64,000 nucleotides of DNA from an uncultured Armatimonadota bacterium (lineage in GTDB: Bacteria > Armatimonadota > Fimbriimonadia > Fimbriimonadales > Fimbriimonadaceae), in assembly GCA_903927345.1 (NCBI GenBank), contig CAIYMO010000030.1:20332-84331 (forward strand), written 5' to 3'. Below are positions 18,333 through 25,389 of this stretch, piece after piece. The notes beneath the pieces are model-generated. The model was not told the origin of the DNA, did not search any database, and was given only the letters and a program-made list of their open reading frames with translations. Numbering within the stretch: position 1 is the first letter of the stretch; every line of letters starts with the position of its first letter. The position numbers were made by a program, and so were the translations under genes.

Positions 18333-19799
18333 TTAGAGACCCGCGTTCGCCTGCTTCAAGGCGTTCAAACACGCCCGAGCCTTGTTGCAAGCCTCGGTGT
18401 ATTCATAAGACGGGTCGCTGTCGAACACGACTCCGCATCCGGCCTGAACATAGCCCACGTCACCTTTTTTGTAAATCGTCCGCAGGGCGATACACAGGTC
18501 GACGTTTCCGTCGAATCCAATCACGCCGACTGAGCCCGCATAAGCGCCGCGCCGAGTGGGTTCAAGTTCATCGATGACCTGCATCGCCCGAACTTTTGGA
18601 GCACCGGAAACTGTTCCAGCAGGGAAGGCGGCACGAATAAGATCGTATCCATCCTTATCTTTAGCAAGGTCGCCTGTCACGTCGGAGACGATATGCATTA
18701 CGTGGCTGTACTTTTCAATGACCATCAAGTCGTTGACATTTACCGAGCCATACTTGCAAACCCGGCCGAGGTCGTTGCGACCAAGATCAATCAGCATGAT
18801 GTGCTCGGCTCGCTCCTTCTCGTCGGCGAGCAAGTCGCGCGCAAGAGTTAGGTCTTCCTCTTCCGTCTGACCTCTCCAACGAGTTCCGGCGATTGGTCGA
18901 ACGCGAGCTTTTTCGTCATGGAGCGAAACCAAAATCTCGGGGGAGGCACCAATCAACTCAAAGTCCTCAAATCGAAGCAGGAACATGTAAGGCGATGGAT
19001 TGATGGACCTAAGCGCCCGGTAAGTCGAAAGCGGGTGAGAAACTCCCGTGACGTTGAATCGCACCGAAGGAACCATTTGGAAGGCATCCCCCGCCGCAAT
19101 GTACTCCTTCATCTTGGTGACAGTGTCTTCAAACTGCTGCTGAGTCTGGTTCTGGGTGACCACAGGATCTGGCTTCGTATCTACAGGAAGCGCCGGCAGT
19201 GGAGCCCTAAGTCGCGCGATGACCCAGTCAATCTCTTCTTGCGCGGTTTCATAGCCTTCTTCGGTACCGTCGGTGACGTAAAGAACCCGAATAATGTGCT
19301 TCACGTGGTCGAAGACGACGACCAACTGGCAGATCATCATCGCCAGGTCTTCTGCGCCAAGGTCATCCGTGCAGGTATCTGGCAGACACTCGAAGTACCG
19401 AACGATGTCGTATCCCATCATCCCAACCGCACCACCAAGGAAGTGCTTCATTCCCGGAAGCGGCAGTGGGTCAACCTGATCGAGTTCTCGCTTCAGAACA
19501 TGGAGCGGATCTTCGCCGGTTTCAAGGGTTGACGTCACGGTCCCATTGGCATCGGTGATCCTCAGATCGCCGTTCTTCGAGCGAATGATCTTGCGCGGCC
19601 GAACGCCGAGAATCGAGTATCGCCCGACCTGTTCGCCGCCCGTCACTGACTCAAGCAAGAATGAGTTCACTTGATCGTGCGACAGTTTCCAGTATGCGCT
19701 CACCGGGGTTTCGACATCCGCAAGGATGTCCTGGTAGACCGGAATCGCCTTTCCACGCTTGGCTAGCCGCAGATAATCTGGAAGTTCGGGGGTGAGCAT
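18333..19799 (-). CDS. trpE: Anthranilate synthase component I
   Basis: Converts chorismate to anthranilate, the first step of tryptophan synthesis. The 488 residues include LLES (48-51), the motif tied to tryptophan feedback inhibition, then GRYSILG. The chorismate-binding domain shows PIAGTRWRGQTEEEDL, DLGRNDLGRVCKYGSV, FPAGTVSGAPKVRAM and the C-terminal QAGCGVVFDSDPSYEYTE. No trpG or other trp gene is beside it. Aminodeoxychorismate synthase (PabB) is a related possibility, but the LLES motif and length favour TrpE. Confidence 0.9.
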   Translation of the reverse strand: MLTPELPDYLRLAKRGKAIPVYQDILADVETPVSAYWKLSHDQVNSFLLESVTGGEQVGRYSILGVRPRKIIRSKNGDLRITDANGTVTSTLETGEDPLHVLKRELDQVDPLPLPGMKHFLGGAVGMMGYDIVRYFECLPDTCTDDLGAEDLAMMICQLVVVFDHVKHIIRVLYVTDGTEEGYETAQEEIDWVIARLRAPLPALPVDTKPDPVVTQNQTQQQFEDTVTKMKEYIAAGDAFQMVPSVRFNVTGVSHPLSTYRALRSINPSPYMFLLRFEDFELIGASPEILVSLHDEKARVRPIAGTRWRGQTEEEDLTLARDLLADEKERAEHIMLIDLGRNDLGRVCKYGSVNVNDLMVIEKYSHVMHIVSDVTGDLAKDKDGYDLIRAAFPAGTVSGAPKVRAMQVIDELEPTRRGAYAGSVGVIGFDGNVDLCIALRTIYKKGDVGYVQAGCGVVFDSDPSYEYTEACNKARACLNALKQANAGL

Positions 19800-19847
19800 C
19801 TAGGCTTAGGATATTACTCGGATGAAGGGATGTGACAAACTAGGATC

Positions 19848-20444
19848 GTGCCAGGATTTACCACTCATATCGGCAAGATCGCGGTTTTGAACCAAGATCA
19901 GGTGGACACCGACCGAATTATTCCCGCCCGTTTTCTTTCTCGGGTGAGCAAGGCCGGATACGGTGAGCTTGTCTTTAGCGACGTGCGAGGTGGAGATTTC
20001 CCACTCGACCAGCCTGAAGCAGCGGGTGCATCCATCCTGGTTGTCGGCACAAACTTTGGTTGCGGCTCCTCGCGTGAGCATGCCGTGTGGGCCATTCAAC
20101 AGGCTGGGTTTGCCTGCGTGATCTCACGACGTGATGCTGATTCACCTGGATACAGCGATATCTTTCGGGGCAACGCCGCGAACTGCGGAATGTTGCTGAT
20201 CGAGCTTAATCCAACCGACCACGCCAAGCTCGTTGCTGCTGGCTCAGGCTCGTCCGTCACGGTTAACCTCCCTGACCAGACCGTGCTCATCGGCACTGAG
20301 GAGTTGAAGTTTGAAATCTCCGAAGCTACAAAGCTCGCCCTAATCGCTGGTCTTGATTTGATCGGGACAACCTTGCAATACGACGAACTAATCGCCGACT
20401 ACGAAGCCACTAAACTCGCTTTCGTTCCATCCGCTGTCGCATGA
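19848..20444 (+). CDS. leuD: 3-isopropylmalate dehydratase, small subunit
   Basis: With LeuC it isomerises 2- to 3-isopropylmalate in leucine synthesis. The 198 residues show the aconitase swivel-domain features DQVDTDRIIPARF and the conserved GTNFGCGSSREHAVWAI, then SDIFRGNAANCGML. It starts with GTG at 19848. leuC is not adjacent. A homoaconitase or citraconate-type small subunit is hard to exclude by sequence. It overlaps the next gene by four bases. Confidence 0.88.
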   Translation: MPGFTTHIGKIAVLNQDQVDTDRIIPARFLSRVSKAGYGELVFSDVRGGDFPLDQPEAAGASILVVGTNFGCGSSREHAVWAIQQAGFACVISRRDADSPGYSDIFRGNAANCGMLLIELNPTDHAKLVAAGSGSSVTVNLPDQTVLIGTEELKFEISEATKLALIAGLDLIGTTLQYDELIADYEATKLAFVPSAVA

Positions 20445-20986
20445 AAAAACTTTTCCTCATCGCCCTTCCGCTCTTAGTGATCGGCTGCCAAAAGGAAGCT
20501 TCTGCCCCTGCGGCGTCCTCTGCTCCTGGAGATACATCTTCAGCCCCAGTTGACGCCGGTTTCAACCCCGACCGGATCAACCAGCTCAAGGACCTTAAGA
20601 CAGTCTCCATTGAGGCCCCCAAAGGCACCATGAAGCTCTGGATCATGGATACGCCGAGCGCACGTCAGGAAGGGATGATGTTTCTCGTGGATCGTGAGGT
20701 CAAGGACGACGAAGGCATGATCTTCGTCTTCCCCGAGACCCAGCCGGACGACGGCAAGCACGGTTTCTGGATGCACAACACGCCGCTCGGACTCGACATT
20801 GCGTATGTCGGCAAAGACAAGAAGATCGTCAGCATCGCTCAAGGTCAGCCCCACAACGACACCATGCTTGATCCGAAAGGAGAGTATCTCTACGTCATCG
20901 AACTCAAGCTCGGCCTCGCCGAGCGGATGGGGCTCAAAGTAGGCGATAAAGTAAAAATCCCCGAAACTCTCCGAACGGATGAGTGA
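20441..20986 (+). CDS. DUF192-family lipoprotein
   Basis: A 181-residue protein with a lipoprotein signal (MKKLFLIALPLLVIGC). An Ala/Ser/Pro linker follows, then a DUF192 domain: DTPSARQEGMMFL, GMIFVFPETQ, FWMHNTPLGLDIAYV and the acidic end with LGLAERMGLKVGDKV. DUF192 proteins are small periplasmic or surface beta-barrels of unknown function. The ATG overlaps the leuD stop (ATGA), so the two genes are co-translated despite having no obvious functional link. Confidence 0.86.
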   Translation: MKKLFLIALPLLVIGCQKEASAPAASSAPGDTSSAPVDAGFNPDRINQLKDLKTVSIEAPKGTMKLWIMDTPSARQEGMMFLVDREVKDDEGMIFVFPETQPDDGKHGFWMHNTPLGLDIAYVGKDKKIVSIAQGQPHNDTMLDPKGEYLYVIELKLGLAERMGLKVGDKVKIPETLRTDE

Positions 20987-21007
20987 CGTGAGTCCGTCTC
21001 GTTTACT

Positions 21008-22243
21008 ATGAAGTTCGTTGTTGCTATCCTAACGCTTTCGACGGCAATGTTTGCCTTCGGTCAGACAATCTTCGGAGATGAGAACGCGGCTTTTGTTCTG
21101 ACACCGGCTCGGGTCGTTTCAGATTCCTTCGTCACGTACGCGAGTTTTAGTAACGATGGAAAAAGGCTCATCTACAGCCGGATCAACCCCAGCCTGGCGA
21201 TGGAGCCAGAAAAGGCTGCGGCCGACTGGTTCGTCTACGATCTCCCGACCTCGCGTACTTATCCGATCCGGCTAAAAGGCATATCCGCCGCCTCAGATAT
21301 AGGCATCTTAGGAGACGGGAAAAACCTCTTCATACGCGACGCGTCGGTTCCGACGCTGAACGGCTTTTACAATCTTGAATCGGGACGTTTCCAAGCGTTC
21401 TTTGTAAAATCAGAAAGCGTGATTTGGGCAGGTTTGCACCCCCAAGCTCCCTTCATGATTGTGGAGGGCGAAAACGACACCGTCGGGGTTGTTTATCCGT
21501 TTGGAACTCCGTGGTTTTTCAAGCTGAGCAAGAGTTGGAGCATCACTGCGCCGTTTTATTCTGATTCTCAGGTCATTAAAATCCTGTGTGCTTCTCAGGG
21601 GCAACCAGTCCGGTTTAGTATTTGCACCGTCGTTAAGAGCACCGGATCCGTGACCTATGACAATGCCACTAAAGACGTGGCCGAAAAGCTACTCAGTTTT
21701 TCAGATTCCTCGAGGTTTGAACTGAGTTTCAAAGAACCATATTGGAAAGTCCACATTGAGCCTGGGTACGACGGAAAACCCAAGAAAACTCCCAGTAAGC
21801 TCGACGAATGGGCATATGTATGCGGAGATAAGTCGACCAATGTCCTTTTCGAGTGGGAGAATGATGTGGTGGCCTACTGCGAAGCAGGAGTTCTCCTGCT
21901 TCGAGAGATCAAGAAGGTCGACTATCAGCGTGCCCTGGATCTCACGGTTGAATTAAGGCACAAAGAAGCCTTGAGTGCCGCCAAGAATGTAGGGATTGCT
22001 TTGCTGATCTACGCTTCGGACGCGGATGACATTCTTCCGAACGGAGAGAACTTCATCGGAAAGCTTCTGCCCTACACAAAGGATGCAAAGCTCCTCTCCA
22101 ATTTCAACTATACGTTTGCTGGGGGGCCGCTAGACAACATCAAAGACCCAGCTGGCACCGAACTCGGATTTGTTCTCGGAGAGGGCGGTCGCGCCATCGT
22201 CTACGCCGATGGCCACGCCAAATGGGTTCCGGATAAGCCGTAG
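21008..22243 (+). CDS. Secreted protein with a pseudopilin-like C-terminal tail
   Basis: A 411-residue protein with a signal peptide (MKFVVAILTLSTAMFAFGQ). The first 300 residues look like a degenerate TolB/propeller-type sensor (FSNDGKRLIYSRI and later strands). The last 90 residues resemble the mature part of H-X9-DG pseudopilins without their N-terminal helix: SAAKNVGIALLIYASDADDILP matches the region after the pilin helix, and IVYADGHAKWVP is the DG-type end (compare [10 protein letters not shown] in the pseudopilin at 41026). This looks like a domain fusion. The function is unknown; it may act at the cell surface near the pilus or secretion apparatus. Confidence 0.7.
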   Translation: MKFVVAILTLSTAMFAFGQTIFGDENAAFVLTPARVVSDSFVTYASFSNDGKRLIYSRINPSLAMEPEKAAADWFVYDLPTSRTYPIRLKGISAASDIGILGDGKNLFIRDASVPTLNGFYNLESGRFQAFFVKSESVIWAGLHPQAPFMIVEGENDTVGVVYPFGTPWFFKLSKSWSITAPFYSDSQVIKILCASQGQPVRFSICTVVKSTGSVTYDNATKDVAEKLLSFSDSSRFELSFKEPYWKVHIEPGYDGKPKKTPSKLDEWAYVCGDKSTNVLFEWENDVVAYCEAGVLLLREIKKVDYQRALDLTVELRHKEALSAAKNVGIALLIYASDADDILPNGENFIGKLLPYTKDAKLLSNFNYTFAGGPLDNIKDPAGTELGFVLGEGGRAIVYADGHAKWVPDKP

Positions 22244-22532
22244 CCTGTCTCAAACTTGAAAACCTTGGTTGACTTTTGTGCTCCAGCGTGATGATAAGTA
22301 GATGCACAAATTTCTGACACAACTGTTCTGATCTCACCTTGCCCCTACGGCCCCCAAGCAAAAGCGAGCCACTAACACGAAGAACCACTACCACCCGAAA
22401 ACAGACAACCCGACGCCTACCCATCCCTACCCAACAAAGAACGCCTACGGCCCTATTCAATGAACCTGACTACCCAACCATATGCGTCGCAGTTCTCACG
22501 GATCTGATCGCTTAAACTAGGTGCCGCTAGCG
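22244..22532 (+). other. Intergenic stretch with strong C/A bias
   Basis: No gene is visible. From about 22335 to 22445 the plus strand is very rich in C and A and poor in G and T. Only spurious short frames cross it. No stable hairpin or tRNA was found. Confidence 0.4.
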
Positions 22533-22538
22533 TAAAAT
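22533..22538 (+). promoter_or_regulatory. Leaderless -10 box (TAAAAT) of the fmdB-pafA operon
   Basis: TAAAAT ends six bases before the ATG at 22545. Confidence 0.55.
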
Positions 22539-22544
22539 CCAACC

Positions 22545-22892
22545 ATGCCCATCTACGAATACGAGCCCGTCGATCGGGACTGCTTCATGTGCCCGAACCG
22601 CATCGAAGTCATCCAAGACATCGGAGCAGAACCCTACAAGTTCTGCCCCTACTGCGGATTGGATGTCAAAAAAGTCGTCAGTCGAGCCACCTTCAAGGTC
22701 GGCAACGAACCAACAGCGGATAAAGCCGCCAAGAAAGGATTCACCACCTACAAACGTGCCGAAAAAGGGGTCTGGGAAAAAGCCGCAGGCGAGGGTCCCG
22801 ACATCATCACCGGAACCAAGGAAGACTTGGAAGCCGTCGAGGCAGAAAAAGCCGCAAAGCCCAAAATCCTTGACCTTAACGACGTAGAGTAA
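22545..22892 (+). CDS. FmdB-like zinc-ribbon protein with charged tail
   Basis: The first 50 residues of this 115-residue protein are an FmdB-type zinc ribbon: MPIYEYEPVDRDC, a CFMCPNR knuckle and FCPYCGLDV. From about residue 52 the chain becomes charged and probably disordered, rich in Lys, Glu and Ala, and ends LDLNDVE with a C-terminal glutamate. It is four bases upstream of the PafA/Dop-family gene and surely co-transcribed. FmdB proteins are usually called putative regulators. The disordered tail ending in Glu next to a ligase that joins a C-terminal Glu to lysines is notable, but the GG(E/Q) end of Pup is absent. Confidence 0.8.
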   Translation: MPIYEYEPVDRDCFMCPNRIEVIQDIGAEPYKFCPYCGLDVKKVVSRATFKVGNEPTADKAAKKGFTTYKRAEKGVWEKAAGEGPDIITGTKEDLEAVEAEKAAKPKILDLNDVE

Positions 22893-22896
22893 AGGA

Positions 22897-24375
22897 ATGG
22901 ACAAAAGGGTCTTTGGGGTCGAAACAGAGTTCGGGTGCCTCGTCGCCGACGAGAACCTCGGAAAGCCCGAACAAGTCGTCGAAGAGATCAAGGATCACCT
23001 GTTTTATGACCGCAAAATCGGCGCAATCGACCACCATGCCCGAGACGACGTCTTCGAGCCCGCCGAAAGCGGTGGCTTCCTCCTCAACGGCGCACGGCTC
23101 TACGTCGATGCTGTTGGATCGCACCTTGAATACGCAACCGCAGAGTGTCAGTCACTGAAGGACCTTGTCGCCAATGATCGCGCCGGTCAGCGGTTGATTG
23201 TCCAGGCCCTCAAGGACCTGGGACTTTCCGAGGACTGCGCAATCTACAACAACTCTGTTGATCATTTCGGTGGCCACACCTTCGGCTGCCACGAGAACTA
23301 TCTCGTCCGCGCCGAGGGCGAGCTGATGAACGGTGCGCTCCATCTCCTGATCCCGTTCTTGGTCACTCGCCAGGTCTACGCAGGAGTTGGCCGTGTCGGC
23401 GGGCATGTGCTGTACGAAGGCGATGCTCCGACTTATGAGCAACTGAGTCAAAACCCAATCGACTATATTTGGGTCTCTCACGTCTACGGAGTCGCCCCGG
23501 ATCCCTCCGTGAAGTTCCAGCTCTCCCAACGTGCAGACCATATCTTGCGCACTATCGCGAGCAAGGTCAGGTTCAACCGAGCGATTGTTAACCCCAAATG
23601 GGAGACGATGTACAGCCAAAATGGCATGACCCGTCTCCATCTCCTCTTTGGCGAAGCTAACCAGAACGAATATGCCTACGCCCTGAAAATCGGCACTACA
23701 ATGCTTGCGATTCGAGCCTGTGAGAGCGGTCTGATCTCTACGGATCTACTGCTAGCCCAGCCTCTGATGGCGCTTCGAGATGTATCGAGGGATGACTCCT
23801 TCCAGTGGCTTGTCGAGTTGCTCGACGGCTCGATAGTTTCCGCACTAGACCTTCAGAGCCGCTACCTCGAAGCCTGCCAATCCTTCCGTGGAGAGAGCGA
23901 CCAGACCGATTGGATCCTCACCGAGTGGGAGACCACTCTCAACGACCTCAAAGCAGATCCCATGCAGATGGGAGATCGCCTTGATTGGGTCGCCAAGAAG
24001 CTGATCTGCGAGGAATACATGGCGAGCGAACAAGTCGGATGGGAAGACGACGCACTCCAATCTGTGGACCTCGAATATCACAACATCGATCCTGCCGCTT
24101 CGCTCTTTTACGGCTGGCAGGAAATGGGTCGCGCCAAACGCCTGATTAGAGATCTCGACATCATGATCGCCCAAGCCGACGCTCCCAAAGACACCCGCGC
24201 TTATGGCCGGAGCAAGCTCGTTGAACTCGTTCTGAAGCGTAAAGGAGCACCGATCTACGCATTCGATTGGTCATCCGTCCAAGTTGACCGCCAACGCTTC
24301 ACCCAGCTCCCCGAACCCCTCGACCCCTACACCAACCCGTTGGATCAATGGGGTCAGCCGATCTTTGGTTCCTGA
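22897..24375 (+). CDS. pafA: Pup-ligase/depupylase family protein (PafA-like)
   Basis: A 492-residue member of the carboxylate-amine ligase family that attaches (PafA) or removes (Dop) the small protein Pup. Seen: GVETEFG at 7-13 (Mg-ATP Glu residues), NGARLYVD with the catalytic Asp D71, EYATAEC, DRAGQ, GCHENYL, PFLVTRQ, QLSQRADHI, RRLH-like TRLHLLFGEAN, and LDWVAKK. YATAEC, DRAG, GCHENYL and VTRQ agree better with PafA than with Dop (YSAPEC, GSHENYL, VSRQ). Yet there is an insert of about a dozen residues before NGARLY and a Dop-like DPMxxxxxLDW segment. It lies between the FmdB-like and propeller-like genes with 3-4 base gaps. No Pup/UBact, Mpa or proteasome gene is in the window. Confidence 0.87.
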   Translation: MDKRVFGVETEFGCLVADENLGKPEQVVEEIKDHLFYDRKIGAIDHHARDDVFEPAESGGFLLNGARLYVDAVGSHLEYATAECQSLKDLVANDRAGQRLIVQALKDLGLSEDCAIYNNSVDHFGGHTFGCHENYLVRAEGELMNGALHLLIPFLVTRQVYAGVGRVGGHVLYEGDAPTYEQLSQNPIDYIWVSHVYGVAPDPSVKFQLSQRADHILRTIASKVRFNRAIVNPKWETMYSQNGMTRLHLLFGEANQNEYAYALKIGTTMLAIRACESGLISTDLLLAQPLMALRDVSRDDSFQWLVELLDGSIVSALDLQSRYLEACQSFRGESDQTDWILTEWETTLNDLKADPMQMGDRLDWVAKKLICEEYMASEQVGWEDDALQSVDLEYHNIDPAASLFYGWQEMGRAKRLIRDLDIMIAQADAPKDTRAYGRSKLVELVLKRKGAPIYAFDWSSVQVDRQRFTQLPEPLDPYTNPLDQWGQPIFGS

Positions 24376-24378
24376 AAC

Positions 24379-25389
24379 GTGCTCGCCAATCTGTTCGCAA
24401 CCGTCTCCTTAACCTCGACGATAATTCCTTCGGCCGCGTGCAGCGTTCGCTTCTACTATCCGCCGGGCGACCGACGAACCAGCTACCACCAGATCTACTT
24501 GTGCGACCTGAAAGGGAAGAGTTTCAAGCAATTGACCTTTGATCGCTCAGAGAAGCTCGATGTCTTCTGGCTTGATGCGAATACCGTTGGCTGGCGTCAA
24601 TCTTTAAGCGTAACAAAAGCCGAAACTTGGCTCGGCTACCACCTTCCCGAAACTGAAAAGACTCAGGTCGTCACTCTGAACTTAATGACCGGAAAACGCA
24701 AAGCTGTTCGGACTGGTTTCTTCGATAAGGTTGATGATCTTGTGTTCCCGAGGGAAATGAATATTGGTGTCAAGCCAGTATTTGTGGAGTATTCCAAACC
24801 CTTTGATCCAGACCGGCCCCCTGTTCGGATTTGGGGAGTGAAGAACGGACGGCTGATTAGTTCGACGAAGATTGAAGAGATGATTGACCCTTTGAGTAAC
24901 GATGGCGAGACCTTCCCAAATCCATTTTTGCAACTAGGGCTTAAGTGCAGCTTCAAATCTGGCGAGACACTGCAAAATTCCTTCGGAGGCTACGAGTCCT
25001 CGGGGCAAAGCGGGGCTCTGACTCTCAACGGAAGAGACTACATTTGGCCCGTAGCAGACCTTCGTCAAGCCTGGAAGTCTTCAGACGGAAGAAAGCTTTA
25101 CGCGGAGAATAGGTTCCATTCCGGCTCTGCTGGCGTCTACGGTTGGATCTTCGAGATGGACCTCGAAACTGCAAAATGGCGCGTTATTGCCGATTCAATT
25201 GCTGATGCAGAATTTGACCCAAACAAACGCTTTTGGGTCGCTCTGGGAAACCACAAAGAGACGATGAAGTTGGGAAAACTTTCTGTTTGGACAAGGCGAC
25301 TGGTTGCCGGAGATAAAACTCTCGGCAACCAGTGGAATCTCACCTCGCGACCAATCAGTGCAGATTCAATCGCGATTCGACCCAATTAG
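24379..25389 (+). CDS. Secreted TolB/propeller-like protein
   Basis: I do not recognise a specific family for this 336-residue protein. It starts at GTG 24379, three bases after the PafA-like gene. It has an N-terminal hydrophobic segment ending IPSAACS, perhaps a signal peptide. TolB-like strands follow: QIYLCDLKGKSFKQLTFDRSEKLDVFWLDANTVGW, then VVTLNLMTGKRKAV and a late IFEMDLETAKWRVIADSIADAEFDPN. The pattern suggests a beta propeller. Co-transcription with a cytoplasmic ligase is unexpected. Its stop overlaps the stop of the convergent YHYH gene by four bases. Confidence 0.65.
   Translation: MLANLFATVSLTSTIIPSAACSVRFYYPPGDRRTSYHQIYLCDLKGKSFKQLTFDRSEKLDVFWLDANTVGWRQSLSVTKAETWLGYHLPETEKTQVVTLNLMTGKRKAVRTGFFDKVDDLVFPREMNIGVKPVFVEYSKPFDPDRPPVRIWGVKNGRLISSTKIEEMIDPLSNDGETFPNPFLQLGLKCSFKSGETLQNSFGGYESSGQSGALTLNGRDYIWPVADLRQAWKSSDGRKLYAENRFHSGSAGVYGWIFEMDLETAKWRVIADSIADAEFDPNKRFWVALGNHKETMKLGKLSVWTRRLVAGDKTLGNQWNLTSRPISADSIAIRPN

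Noticed and set aside
22320-22460. Minus-strand coding region (Val/Arg-rich frame)
   Set aside because: It is a product of the C/A bias of the intergenic stretch and runs into the 3' end of the upstream gene; no start signal.
22897-24375. A pup or UBact gene within the window
   Set aside because: I searched the gaps beside the PafA-like gene and found only very short frames (for example nine codons at 22301 and fifteen at 22459), none of Pup length or with a suitable C-terminus.
24379-25389. Third gene of the PafA-like operon as a Pup-system component
   Set aside because: It has a possible signal peptide and propeller-like repeats, with no resemblance to Mpa, proteasome subunits or Bpa.
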